In this document: positions 47,801 through 57,014 of the stretch, piece by piece
Position numbering within the stretch: position 1 is the stretch's first letter
How the letters are laid out: each line of letters opens with the position of its first letter
Source of the DNA: Photorhabdus bodei
GTDB taxonomy: Bacteria > Pseudomonadota > Gammaproteobacteria > Enterobacterales > Enterobacteriaceae
Direction of reading: 5' to 3'
Assembly: GCF_003287735.1 (NCBI RefSeq)
Contig: NZ_NSCM01000018.1
Span: 1 to 64,000, forward strand
DNA: 64,000 bases
The notes under the pieces: model-generated
What the model was told of the DNA's origin: nothing
What the model saw: the letters and a program-made list of their open reading frames with translations, nothing else
Database searches by the model: none
Program-made: the position numbers and the translations under genes

Positions 47801-49229
47801 GACTATGATATCCCCGTAATCCCGGTCCGGTGATAACCCAGTCAAGTTGGCCGTCTCCGTTGATATCCACCAGCGAGGCGTTACTTTGCAAGGAAGGGAT
47901 AGCAGACAAAGGCTGCATTTTTTCCCAAGTGACGGTATCTGAGCCAATTTCACCCAAGCGCTGTGCGGAACGGTACCACCAGGCGTTTTTATCCTGATAT
48001 AGCAGGCCCGGTAATCCTTCGCCTTTTAGATCAACTAGTTGCCAGCGCTGAATAGAGTTGAAATTAGACAGAACGTCCATCGGCTGCCAGTGAGCGTTAT
48101 GTTGCGGTGAAAAATCCTGATACGCCAATTCTAATGGTGGCAGGGTGACGGCAGTACCGTCTTGCTCGTGTCCCACTCGACGAACAAATGCCAGCGTGCT
48201 GGCGATTTCGCTTTCGTTATAATTGAGTATCAGGCGTGAAACCAGCGTTGGTCCGTTGTGTTCTTTTATCTTATTATCCAGCGCTTGCAGGTGATGGTAC
48301 ATCAATACCTGACGGCATAAGCGGCGGGTACGAATCTCAAAGCCATATTCATAACGGGAAAAACGGTCCTGACGACAAAGCCAGTTACCCGTTGCTGTAA
48401 ATGCTGGTGGCATTTTCAGGTTGTTACTGCGTTCGCCGTAATCAAATACCAGATAGAACAACCAATCTGCTTGTGATGGGGCGCTGCCATCCAGACAGGG
48501 TAACGTTTCGCTGGCTGTACGGTTGCCGTAATAGACGATGTGTAAATAACGTTGCGCTGTAGCCTGTGAATGGTGCGTAATTTCATCTGCTTCGCAACCT
48601 GTGTCATCTTCGGCGCGATATTGATAATAAATTTGTTCGCCACGTGGTGATACAGAGGCTTCCAGCAGCCATTGTGCTGTTTGTGTCGTTTTGGATGGGT
48701 TGCTGATCCGCGCTTGCGGTGATTTACCCAGTAGATGCACCTGCCCATCTGGGCTATATATCAACCAAAAGTCTTTTTTGCCTGTTGTCTTGGGCTGCCA
48801 ATATTCCAATCGGCTGAAATGACTTTCCAGACGGGAACGGTATTCGGTAACGGTGAAGGTAGCGCCTAGGTTGATACCGTGTAATGTCGATTCATCACGC
48901 GGTTGATCCGCTACTACCAGTACTTCGCCTTCCGGCCCAAGGAAAGTATCGGTTTCGTTATAATGGGGAACGCCAAAATGGGTGCGTCGGCGGATGGTCA
49001 TAACGTTGCAATCCCAACCCAGACCAAATGGACTGTTACCGGCACCGCTGTTGTAGTTTAAGGCGAGTGACGGGGCATAACCGCGCCCGGCAGAAATAGG
49101 CAATGGTAGAGATAGCGCGGCCATACCATCCGGTCCGGTGGGGGTTAACGCTTCCCCCATTCCCGTGATAGCGCCTCCCCCTTTGGGCAATGATAGTTCT
49201 GTAATACTAAAATCTTGTGAATTTTGCAT
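44805..49229 (-). CDS. tcdB2: Insecticidal toxin complex protein TcB (TcdB2-like)
   Basis: This 1474-residue TcB protein starts MQNSQDFSITELSLPKGGGA at 49229 with AAGGAG upstream. Its length and sequence agree with the TcdB2 known from the TcdB2-TccC3 crystal structure, as far as I can recall it, including the C-terminal FTVNEDENDTAAEVKKVKM. The SpvB-like start, VCBS repeats (SLVDINGDGQLDWVITG) and Rhs-like shell are intact. It differs from the TcdB1-like protein at 9723-14174 mainly in the C-terminal third (for example TEDGRICTLAYRRWVQSQ against TKDWRICALARRRWLQSQ). It lies 56 bases behind a tcdA with the conserved hairpin between, and is followed by the holin gene and tccC. Confidence 0.93.
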   Translation of the reverse strand: MQNSQDFSITELSLPKGGGAITGMGEALTPTGPDGMAALSLPLPISAGRGYAPSLALNYNSGAGNSPFGLGWDCNVMTIRRRTHFGVPHYNETDTFLGPEGEVLVVADQPRDESTLHGINLGATFTVTEYRSRLESHFSRLEYWQPKTTGKKDFWLIYSPDGQVHLLGKSPQARISNPSKTTQTAQWLLEASVSPRGEQIYYQYRAEDDTGCEADEITHHSQATAQRYLHIVYYGNRTASETLPCLDGSAPSQADWLFYLVFDYGERSNNLKMPPAFTATGNWLCRQDRFSRYEYGFEIRTRRLCRQVLMYHHLQALDNKIKEHNGPTLVSRLILNYNESEIASTLAFVRRVGHEQDGTAVTLPPLELAYQDFSPQHNAHWQPMDVLSNFNSIQRWQLVDLKGEGLPGLLYQDKNAWWYRSAQRLGEIGSDTVTWEKMQPLSAIPSLQSNASLVDINGDGQLDWVITGPGLRGYHSQRPDGSWTRFTPLNALPVEYTHPHAQLADLMGAGLSDLVLIGPKSVRLYANTRDGFAKGKNVVQSGDITLPIPGADPRKLVAFSDVLGSGQAHLVEVSATKVTCWPNLGHGHFGQPITLPGFSQLEAIFNPSQVYLADLDGSGPTDLIYIHTNRLDIFLNKSGNGFAKPVTLLFPEGLRFDHTCQLQVADVQGLGVASLILSVPHMSPHHWRCDLTNMKPWLLNEMNNNMGAHHTLRYRSSAQFWLDEKAAALAAGQTPVCYLPFPVHTLWQTETEDEISGNKLVTTLRYARGAWDGREREFRGFGYVEQTDSHQLAQGNAPERTPPAQTKNWYATGLPVIDNALSTEYWRDDQAFAGFSPRFTTWQDNKDVPLTPEDDNSRYWFNRALKGQLLRSELYGLDDSTNKHVPYTVTEFRSQVRRLQHTDSRYPVLWSSVVESRNYHYERITSDPQCSQDITLSSDRFGQPQKQLSVQYPRRQQPAINLYPDTLPDKLLANSYDDQQRQLRLTYQQSSWHHLTDNTVRVLGLPDSTRSDIFTYDAENVPAGGLNLELLSDKNSLIADDKPREYLGQQQTVYTDGQNAAPLQTPTRQALIAFTETTVFNQSTLSAFNGSIPSDKLPTTLEQAGYRQANYLFPRIGENIVWVARHGYTDYGTAAQFWCPQKQSNTQLTGKITLTWDTNYCVVIQTRDAAGLTTSARYDWRFLTPVQLTDVNDNQHLITLDALGRPITLRFWGTENGKMTGYSSPEKASFSPPSDVNAAIELKKPLPVAQCQVYAPESWMPVLSQKTFNRLAEQDWQKLYNAQIITEDGRICTLAYRRWVQSQKATHQQFNLLNNSTRLPPHSLTLTTDRYDHDPEQQIRQQVAFSDGFGRLLQAAARHEAGLAWQRNEDGSLIISVKNTENRWAVTGRTEYDNKGQPIRTYQPYFLNDWRYVSNDSARREKEAYADTHVYDPVGREIKVITAKGWFRRTLFTPWFTVNEDENDTAAEVKKVKM

Positions 49230-49242
49230 GAAAGACTCCTTG

Positions 49243-49263
49243 CAGGCCCCATTTAGGGGCCTG
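49243..49263 (-). promoter_or_regulatory. Conserved post-tcdA hairpin, copy 3
   Basis: CAGGCCCC pairs with GGGGCCTG around a 5-base loop, between tcdA (stop at 49286) and the Shine-Dalgarno of tcdB2. Position and orientation are the same as the element at 14187-14207. Confidence 0.6.
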
Positions 49264-49285
49264 TTTTAGCACTTAATTGAAATCG

Positions 49286-52200
49286 TTATTGGCGAATGGT
49301 GTAGCGAATATGCAGAATGATGTCGCTTAGACTCTCCAGCATGGTTTGTTGTTTGCCCTCTTTGCTTCCTTCACCAATTGCATTTGGGAAGCTCAATGTC
49401 AGCGTACCTTTATCGATGTCGATTCCTTCAAACGGCAGGAATTTTCCATCGTTGAAATCCAACTGGAACTGGCCGCTGTCATTCATTCCATGAGAAACCG
49501 CCAACGATTTGCAACTTTCGGTTAATCCAGTGACATCTCCGCTGTAAGACAGAATCGCCTGTACATCCTGATAGGGGCCTAACAGTGTTGGCAGGGTGAC
49601 ACTGATCTGTTTAATTCTGCGAACGTTACCGACTCCACTACCTTCTGGGTAATCGTGACAAATTTGTAAGTCAGCTAACGAAATAGACGCTTGCAGAGAA
49701 GTTTTGGCGCTTTTGGTACCAAACTTCAGGACATTATTTCCGCTACCGGCAGTGCCTAATTTATTCTTCACCAGTTCTGCAATTTTCTCAGTCAGGGAAA
49801 ATTGACTTTTCTCTTTATAGATATTTGCCAGTGAAACGGTACGTTCTACTTCCAGTACGCGTTGATCCTGTTTCAGATGCGCGTCTTCCATTTGTGCCAG
49901 ATTCAGCATTAAGGTTTCTCCCGCCAGCAAACCGGCATGGGTTCCTTGCCAGGCACCGGGTTTGATAAAACTTGCCGTGGTGTCATTAGTCTCCCAGCGA
50001 TAGGCCATTTCAGCCATCAAACAGCGAGCTACCGTTAAATCATAGAACTGGAAGTAAATGGCGGACAGCCGACCACGCAGCCAGTTGTACAAAGCTTGAT
50101 TGCTGAACTTATGTTGTAGGAACAGCAGTTGTGCTTGGGTTTGTTCCTGTTGCGTTTTCAGGCTGGTTTTCTGCAACACCGCGGCTTCACGGCGTACTAC
50201 TAGTGATTGAAGCTGAGCATCGATTTGTTTCAGCTCTGTCTCGGCGTTATTACGCTGAATTTCCCATTCCTGACGACGCCGACGGTAGGCTTCAGACTGG
50301 CTGATTTTATCCGCTTCGGTGTTGATGACACTGGCGGAGAATTCCATGACATTACCTGTGGCTTGGGCGATCGCACCCCAATGGCTACCACCATCAGCGA
50401 AGCCAAAGATGTTGGGGGCCAGATCAAGTGCAGCGCCCGCCAGATGTGATGCTTGAAGGGCAGTAGAGATGCCAGCGACGGAAGCACGCAACGCCATCGC
50501 CTGTTTTTCACCCGCGTTGATGTCTTCATTGTAGAATTTGCTGTAGCTATCAAAACGTGATTGGGCTCCGGCGCGTGTTTTTTCTAGCACAGTTTTTTCA
50601 ACATCCAGCTCTTCAATGGTTTTGTCCTGTATGCTGAGATTGGTCAATACCAGTTCCGCCGCATGATTCTGTAACAGTGTGTTTAATGCCTCTGCATCCT
50701 GACGTTCGATAATATTTTGTAATGTGGAGCCGAATTGAGTGAGCTGACTGACCATGCCGCGGGCGTTTTCCAGCATGTGTGGGAAACGCCACAGTGACAT
50801 AAATGACGCTGGCATATTGCTTCCGCCCTGTGAGCTGGCAACAGCGGCACTGAGTAACGCTTTTGGATCGGCTGGTGTCGCAAAAATAGGCAGATGCAAA
50901 GGTTGACCATCAATAGAGAGGTTATGGCGCAGGTTATACAGCCGTTGTTCCAGTTTCTGCCAATAGCTCAGCATCGCTTCGTTGACCTGTGGCAGGAAAA
51001 GATCTGTATTGCTTCCACCTGTAGACTGGCCTTGTCGTAAATCTGCTACTGCTTTGGCATGTGTCTTTTGTTTCTCAAGATCCGCGGCCTCTTCTAGTTC
51101 TGGATCATTCCATGTTGAACTGAGTGGTAAATGAGGTTTATCGCCTAATAGATGCAGAGCTTGCATATACCACATTTTGGCTTCGGCGAGTGTGTCCCGT
51201 TCTAATTGGCGATAGGCGTAATCTCCCTGTTCGATCAGCAGATCAAGGGTGCGCATAAAGGTGGCGATTTTGTAGTGCATTGGATCATGTTGAGCTATGG
51301 CATCAGGATCAAATGTATCTAATGGATCATCGTTCCAACTGGTGTCCTCTTGTAATGGGCGGACATTCCAGTAGTAATGTTGCTTCTGACCATTGACAAT
51401 ATGACCAGATGGGTTCCAGACATATTTCAGCCAACGGTTAGCTTCATCGAAGTTTTGTTCGTGCAGCAAACGCTGAGCAATCAACATCGGGGTATAGTAG
51501 AACAGTTCCCAGAAGTAGAGGCTGTTAGCGCCGTTGAAGTCCATTGGTTCGCTACTCACATTATTTAGGACATTGACGCTTTCAAAATGGGTCAAAATGG
51601 AGCTGGGGTTTATTACTACTACCCCTTTATCATCCCTAATAAAGTGGGGCCCCCACCAAGTACCATCTGATAGCGATTGCTTGAAGGTCATATAAACCTT
51701 GGCGTGGTAATCTCGATTCAATGGAACGTCATCAAGAGGAATAAATAATGTGATGCTTATATTTGTATCTTTTAGCTGGCCTGAATAGATAATATGTGAG
51801 TCATTATCAGCGACATGTTTGATATATAGCTTAAACCAACGTTCATCACCATGAGTTGATGGGTTATAGGGAGGTATTACGAATGTAGCATAGAAACCTT
51901 TGCCTAATTTAGGCTCCTGAATATTCTGAGTTTCCATGCTCAAAATAGTGTCGATCCCCGCGTTGGCGCGGCTAATTAATTTACGGGCAAACAGCGTATT
52001 AAGGCGAGTACGATAGGCTCCCCATTGCATATATTGTGCCCCGCTTGGATCGCTGTGAAGGGATAGGACATTATTAGTTTCCGCCTTTTTGATAATACGA
52101 ATACTGAAGTGTTCTTCTCCCAGCTTACGATAATCTTTATCACCTTCAAATTTCTCAGCAGATGCTGTAAAAGTGACATCAATACTTGCTTCATTATTAT

Positions 52201-55200
52201 TATATGTCAGCTTGGAGACATCTATTTCTTTGAGAGCTTTAAATTGATAATACATTTCTTCGAAGTTAGGGGTTGGCTCAGTAGGTACATTGTTGTTCTC
52301 GCTTGCTATAAACGTTTCTTCTTTGATACCGGTAGCCTTTATTATGACTTTAACATTTGAAGACTTAATATCGGTATTAATAAACATTGGTCCAGAAACA
52401 TCAGTGTCAATACCACCGTGGTCATCCATATAGAAATATTCTTTGAATGGATTGTTGTCACTATGTTTATTATCAATATAACCATAGTTACCACTAATGT
52501 TACCGCCAGTGGTTACGGACATTTCTTGAGAGCCAGAGAGAAGGTTAGGGAGCCAGGCTCTTACAAAGTTAGTGGCACTATCCCGATAAAACAGTAGCTT
52601 CCCTTTTTCGGGGGTGTCTCCATATTGATAAACAGGGTAGATAAATTTTTTATTTGATAAATTATTCGGGTTAATACCTAGCGTGGTATAAATAATAAAT
52701 TTATCACCGAGCTTGCCGTATTTCTTCATCAGATTGCATTGATTACGTTGTCGACCTTCATATCCATTATGAATAATTCTTAACCTCGGCGAAATTTGGA
52801 TTTTTGAACCATTTAATTGGGGACGGGTAATTAAAATACTCCCTCCGTATACCATACTCAGGTAGCCTTCGCCCCAATCATAACCGTTATTACTGTTTAC
52901 TGATGAAGGGATTTCGTAGCTTTCTGCATAGCGGTTATTGACTCTTATAACACTATTGGTTTCAGTACGGGTATCAAGCTGTTTATAGATATTAGTTTTA
53001 TAATTATCAGGCACCATCTCTTCTTGTGACATATTAGAGGAGATATATAACCCTTGCATGGTAGCCTGTTTATAATCTGCTTGTTCGGGCCGTTTTTGAT
53101 AAAATATGACCAGCAATTTATCTTTGCCTTGATAACTTGCACAATAGAGCCCTAACATTTTATTCGGTTCTAGATTTAGATCAGATATTTTTTTATCTAC
53201 ATCAAAGGTAATTGGTGTATTCCAGGTGCCGTCATAACGAATATGTGCCGATTTCAGTTCATAATGATAGCTTGTGGTCGTTTTGCTTCCTTGTTTGACA
53301 TCTTCTCCTTCTGCTCGATTAGTTACCTTCTTCTGTTCCAGCCAGATAATATACAGGCGGGATTGGTAGACTACCGGGCGGATAGTATCTTCGTAGGGAT
53401 TAATTGGGCAATCAATTTTGTGCCACTCGCTCCAGGCATTAGCGGGGAATTTACCTTCGCTGAATTTATTGTGATCCACACTGCGCCAATAATATTGATT
53501 CACTTCCGTTTTACTGCGTCCGATAAAATAGGTCAATCCTTGGTCATTATTAATGTTGTCATGATAGGCGCTGATGACTTCCAGATTAGCCACCTGTTCG
53601 AATGACGTTAGATAAGATTTAAAGGCATCTTCTACGGTATCGATATTTAATTGGCTTTGGCTGATGGATTGCAGTAGCGTATCCATCATTTTTGTCTGGC
53701 CGATCCGCAATGTTGGATCGATGTAATTTTCAGGATAGTAAAGGAGCTTAGCAATACCAGCCCAAGTGCTATAGCGTTTGTTGTATTTATCCCAGTTAGT
53801 GAAGAATGAACGGCTAGTGACACTTGTGTCGGTATCTCCCTCCATATTTTTCAATGCGCGGTTAATATACAGTTGGATACTGGCGATAGCTTCCGCAATC
53901 TCCGTGGTTTTGATGGCGGCGGAGACTTGGTTATCGATCAATAGGTATTGATATAGATCATCACGGTCTTTAATTACCGTATGTTTTCTTTCTTCTCGAT
54001 CTTTTTGGTTATGAGAATAAATATAGTATGTACTTAACGCAGCACTGCGAGACTCATCCAAAGACGCATGCAGGGCATTGGCTTTTTGGATGTCCAGCCC
54101 GGCGGTTAATGTCGCCGCGACGTTTTCCCATTGGGTATAGCCAGCGGAGGATTCTGCGGTCAGTACTTGCTCTAGTGTGGAAACGCCTTGTGGCGAGATG
54201 TTCAATTGACGCGAGATGTTAATCCACTGCAATAGGCTGTCGATAGATGACCAGTTGGATAAATCAGTTTCTGCCTGGGTCTTGGCTTGTTCCAGTAGAT
54301 TTTTATCAAGATTCATGGCGTTAGCCAATGATTCTGCCGTTAATGTTTCTTTTTCAAATTTGGTCAGTACAGAAGAGGCGTTTTCACTCAGTGAATTAAC
54401 CCAATCAGTAAAACGCGTTAGTGTTGTCAGTGTTAATACATCATGTTTTGGTGTTGCTGGTGTTGTCTCGGTTTTAGTGACAAAACGTTGAGGGTTTTTC
54501 ACAAACAGATTTAAGGCGTTTTCGTTAAGGCCGGTGGAACGGTAAATAAACGCCAGTTGTGCCAGGCATTGGCAGTACTGGACAGCTTGTTGAATTAGTG
54601 TAATTTTTTCAGTTGTTTCAGTTGCTTTCAATTGAGTTTCAATGGGTTTTTTCCGCAACCAGTTCCAGAATGAATCTGCCGTCATTTTGTTTTCTTTGCC
54701 AGAGTTTAGTTTATCTGCCCAGGCCAGCACGGAGAGAGCAACATTCTCAGATGGCAATTGCAGAGCGGCGGCGATATAAGGAGATATGGCTTTGGGCAGA
54801 TTTTCCTTGATTTTTAGCAAATTCTCTTTAATTGCTGGCAGATCTTCTCCGGCTTTCAACAGATATTTCTCGTGTTTTTTCAGATTTGTCTCGTATCCCT
54901 TCTGATTATTCTCGGCTTCTAGCGGATTTTTATTGGCTTCCAATAGACATTTCTCGGCTGCTAGCAGATATGTCTCGGCTTTTGGCAAATTATCTTTATC
55001 TTCTGGTAAGCTTTCTTTGGCTTTCAGTAGATTATCTTTGATTTTTAGTAGATTATCCTTGTCAAAATTCTGCAAGCCATTGTAGATGGTATCCAGAAGG
55101 TTATGTATTTCCGGGGTTAGAGTTTCGTTATATTTATCGGTCGTCATCATAAACAGCTGATATACACTCCATTTTCGTGTACGTAGCCAGCCAGTGACAG

Positions 55201-56542
55201 CATAGAGTTTTTCAATTAGAGCAGCCAGATTATCATGAGTAATCTCAGATAAATTGGTTGTTCCTTCATTTATGATTTCCAGAAGTAAACTCAGTTCATC
55301 AATAGTTAACTGATGGATGTCTGCTAGTAATTTGGTTAGATCGGGATGAGAAGGATTTTCTGAAATGGGTGCTTTGCACAGTATTAATGCAGTCTCAGCA
55401 TCAATACCATAACGTTGCATATAGTATTTAATACGAAAGATTTTTTTTAACACTTCTTTATTGATGTTGAATTCTGGACTGATGCTGCGGAGGATGCCAC
55501 TTAATACCGTCGGTGATAAGTTTATGGCTTTGAATAGACGAATAAATTTATTAAGTTTCAACAGAGCGCGATAATCAGGTGTTTCAGTAGTATGCGATGC
55601 AAGCTTGGTAATTGTTATTTCTTCTTCTGGGAGAAGTATAGTTCTTATTTTAATAAAATCGCTAGACTCTTCATCACTCAGATTGTAATAACTTTTCAGA
55701 TATTCAAGTTTTTCTATCAGAGAAGGTTTAATATCACCAAAATTATTCTTATAAAGAGTTTCAGCAGTAGATTCGGTAATTTCTTCTGTCAGAATAGTAA
55801 ATAACTCTGGTGAAACGGATGCATTAATATCCAACAGGGAAGCTTGATACTTCAATGGAGAGAGTGTTGTTTCTGGAAATACACTTAATTGCTCAAATAC
55901 TGGAGCCTGTAATTGAATAATCTTATGTACACTTTCATAAGCATCGTGATATGGCATTGAGCCAGAAGTGCGGAAAGTAGATAATTTTTCCACCACTTTA
56001 GCGTGGCTGTCCAATTCAGGTTGAGCCTTAATGCTGTTTAACAACATGTTATTAGACAGAGAAAGCGTGGAAATCTCCGTATTCATATTTTTCTGGCTGA
56101 GTACCAATGATTTTAGATCTGGGCGGCGCGTATCCAGATGATAAATGGAACTTTCAGCATGTAAATTTCGTGCCTGACGATAAAGTTCAGTCAGATACGC
56201 AGCAGGAGAAAACATGGAGGAAATTGCGCTAGGGGCTGCATATTTGCTGGCGCGATTGCCAAATCGGCTATTATAACCTTGCTGGTCAGCATGAGGTGTT
56301 GTCAGGGCAAGATGGACCGCACTTTGTAAATGAGGATTGGCACGTTTCAGAATACGGGCTTCATGCAGGATATTATCCTTTTGCATCTGCTGTGCTTCAA
56401 GATATAAGCTCTGGGTCTGTGACCATGAGAGTTTGTCCTTCACTTTTTTGCGAAGTTCGTCAAAAGAGAGATGGCAAATATCGGTTAGATTATTAAAATC
56501 TGCTCCTAACGCTTGTTGATATTCGGGTTTGAGTGTGTTCAT
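49286..56542 (-). CDS. tcdA: Insecticidal toxin complex protein TcA with heptad-repeat insert
   Basis: This 2418-residue TcA homolog starts at ATG 56542 (MNTLKPEYQQALGADFNNLT) after AAAAGGAATAAAC; the open frame upstream to 56704 is leader. Receptor-binding domain A is absent (SDEESSDFIKIRTILL passes to LLKLNKFIRLFKA). Residues about 494-584 of the shell contain about 13 seven-residue repeats of the type LLKIKDN/LLKAKES/LPKAETY that the other TcA proteins lack. The receptor-binding insert at 51540-51915 (WFKLYIKHVADNDSHIIYSG, GTWWGPHFIRDDKG) is close to the TcdA1 archetype as I remember it, although this gene is not tcdA1. The pore tip is of the common type (GFADGGSHWGAIAQATG). It heads the operon with tcdB2, holin and tccC. 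Confidence 0.9.
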   Translation of the reverse strand: MNTLKPEYQQALGADFNNLTDICHLSFDELRKKVKDKLSWSQTQSLYLEAQQMQKDNILHEARILKRANPHLQSAVHLALTTPHADQQGYNSRFGNRASKYAAPSAISSMFSPAAYLTELYRQARNLHAESSIYHLDTRRPDLKSLVLSQKNMNTEISTLSLSNNMLLNSIKAQPELDSHAKVVEKLSTFRTSGSMPYHDAYESVHKIIQLQAPVFEQLSVFPETTLSPLKYQASLLDINASVSPELFTILTEEITESTAETLYKNNFGDIKPSLIEKLEYLKSYYNLSDEESSDFIKIRTILLPEEEITITKLASHTTETPDYRALLKLNKFIRLFKAINLSPTVLSGILRSISPEFNINKEVLKKIFRIKYYMQRYGIDAETALILCKAPISENPSHPDLTKLLADIHQLTIDELSLLLEIINEGTTNLSEITHDNLAALIEKLYAVTGWLRTRKWSVYQLFMMTTDKYNETLTPEIHNLLDTIYNGLQNFDKDNLLKIKDNLLKAKESLPEDKDNLPKAETYLLAAEKCLLEANKNPLEAENNQKGYETNLKKHEKYLLKAGEDLPAIKENLLKIKENLPKAISPYIAAALQLPSENVALSVLAWADKLNSGKENKMTADSFWNWLRKKPIETQLKATETTEKITLIQQAVQYCQCLAQLAFIYRSTGLNENALNLFVKNPQRFVTKTETTPATPKHDVLTLTTLTRFTDWVNSLSENASSVLTKFEKETLTAESLANAMNLDKNLLEQAKTQAETDLSNWSSIDSLLQWINISRQLNISPQGVSTLEQVLTAESSAGYTQWENVAATLTAGLDIQKANALHASLDESRSAALSTYYIYSHNQKDREERKHTVIKDRDDLYQYLLIDNQVSAAIKTTEIAEAIASIQLYINRALKNMEGDTDTSVTSRSFFTNWDKYNKRYSTWAGIAKLLYYPENYIDPTLRIGQTKMMDTLLQSISQSQLNIDTVEDAFKSYLTSFEQVANLEVISAYHDNINNDQGLTYFIGRSKTEVNQYYWRSVDHNKFSEGKFPANAWSEWHKIDCPINPYEDTIRPVVYQSRLYIIWLEQKKVTNRAEGEDVKQGSKTTTSYHYELKSAHIRYDGTWNTPITFDVDKKISDLNLEPNKMLGLYCASYQGKDKLLVIFYQKRPEQADYKQATMQGLYISSNMSQEEMVPDNYKTNIYKQLDTRTETNSVIRVNNRYAESYEIPSSVNSNNGYDWGEGYLSMVYGGSILITRPQLNGSKIQISPRLRIIHNGYEGRQRNQCNLMKKYGKLGDKFIIYTTLGINPNNLSNKKFIYPVYQYGDTPEKGKLLFYRDSATNFVRAWLPNLLSGSQEMSVTTGGNISGNYGYIDNKHSDNNPFKEYFYMDDHGGIDTDVSGPMFINTDIKSSNVKVIIKATGIKEETFIASENNNVPTEPTPNFEEMYYQFKALKEIDVSKLTYNNNEASIDVTFTASAEKFEGDKDYRKLGEEHFSIRIIKKAETNNVLSLHSDPSGAQYMQWGAYRTRLNTLFARKLISRANAGIDTILSMETQNIQEPKLGKGFYATFVIPPYNPSTHGDERWFKLYIKHVADNDSHIIYSGQLKDTNISITLFIPLDDVPLNRDYHAKVYMTFKQSLSDGTWWGPHFIRDDKGVVVINPSSILTHFESVNVLNNVSSEPMDFNGANSLYFWELFYYTPMLIAQRLLHEQNFDEANRWLKYVWNPSGHIVNGQKQHYYWNVRPLQEDTSWNDDPLDTFDPDAIAQHDPMHYKIATFMRTLDLLIEQGDYAYRQLERDTLAEAKMWYMQALHLLGDKPHLPLSSTWNDPELEEAADLEKQKTHAKAVADLRQGQSTGGSNTDLFLPQVNEAMLSYWQKLEQRLYNLRHNLSIDGQPLHLPIFATPADPKALLSAAVASSQGGSNMPASFMSLWRFPHMLENARGMVSQLTQFGSTLQNIIERQDAEALNTLLQNHAAELVLTNLSIQDKTIEELDVEKTVLEKTRAGAQSRFDSYSKFYNEDINAGEKQAMALRASVAGISTALQASHLAGAALDLAPNIFGFADGGSHWGAIAQATGNVMEFSASVINTEADKISQSEAYRRRRQEWEIQRNNAETELKQIDAQLQSLVVRREAAVLQKTSLKTQQEQTQAQLLFLQHKFSNQALYNWLRGRLSAIYFQFYDLTVARCLMAEMAYRWETNDTTASFIKPGAWQGTHAGLLAGETLMLNLAQMEDAHLKQDQRVLEVERTVSLANIYKEKSQFSLTEKIAELVKNKLGTAGSGNNVLKFGTKSAKTSLQASISLADLQICHDYPEGSGVGNVRRIKQISVTLPTLLGPYQDVQAILSYSGDVTGLTESCKSLAVSHGMNDSGQFQLDFNDGKFLPFEGIDIDKGTLTLSFPNAIGEGSKEGKQQTMLESLSDIILHIRYTIRQ
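54790..55063 (-). repeat. 21-base minisatellite coding for heptads inside tcdA
   Basis: About 13 imperfect, in-frame copies of a 21-base unit encode seven-residue steps: LLKIKDN, LLKAKES, LPEDKDN, LPKAETY, LLAAEKC, LLEANKN, PLEAENN, QKGYETN, LKKHEKY, LLKAGED, LPAIKEN, LLKIKEN, LPKA. Each has Leu-Leu/Pro at the start and Lys/Glu at fixed places, so an amphipathic helix or coiled coil is expected. The other three tcdA genes go straight from GLQxxxK(E/D)xxDLL to (A/S)PYIAA at this place. Confidence 0.8.
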
Positions 56543-57014
56543 GTTTATTCCTTTTAAATGTTGAGTCAATAAAACATTTATGCTGGCCTGCATATCGAGG
56601 AGATAAATAAGGTTATTTATCTCCATCAAAATAAAGGCAACACAGGTAACGTCTGATAGCGGCCTGAAATTAGGTTGAAAATAACGGTAAATAAAAAACA
56701 CCATTTAACTATCAACTATTTCGTAGAGTTATTATTTATTTAAATGGCTGTTGTAATGCAATAACAAAAATTATAATTACATCATAAGTAATATAATCAG
56801 TTAACAATAACCAAATGAAATAGTTGCATTTGTTACATGTTGCATGCTACGAAAAAGAAGAAGGTTGATATTTTATAGTAGGCAATCGGACGCACGAGGA
56901 AAGGAAATATCTCTGTTATAACGAGCGCTGGACAGGTTAAGAGGGCAGACTTGTATATTCGTGAAAGGCTCAGGCCCCGTTTAGGAGCCTGTTTTTACTA
57001 TTTGATTGAGATGG
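56543..57014 (-). promoter_or_regulatory. Intergenic region between two tandem tcdA genes
   Basis: About 470 bases lie between the end of the upstream tcdA (57015) and the start of the next (56542). It holds the fourth post-tcdA hairpin at 56971-56991 (CAGGCCCC with GGAGCCTG, one mismatch) and then a leader homologous to that upstream of 63644. Shared blocks include GTCTGATA, TGAAAATAACGG, AATGCAATAACAAAA and TTATAATTAC. The downstream operon therefore probably has its own promoter. I did not fix -35/-10 boxes. Confidence 0.5.

Noticed and set aside
54832..55041. Plus-strand Leu/Ser/Asp-rich repeat frame (LLADLLRLSTDISRV type)
   Set aside because: It is the antisense reading of the 21-base minisatellite in tcdA. 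Repeats of a multiple of three are open in several frames.
56543..56704. N-terminal extension of the third tcdA reading frame
   Set aside because: Same argument: the shared ribosome binding site and the start MNTLKP at 56542 fit the family. The extension has no counterpart in TcA proteins.
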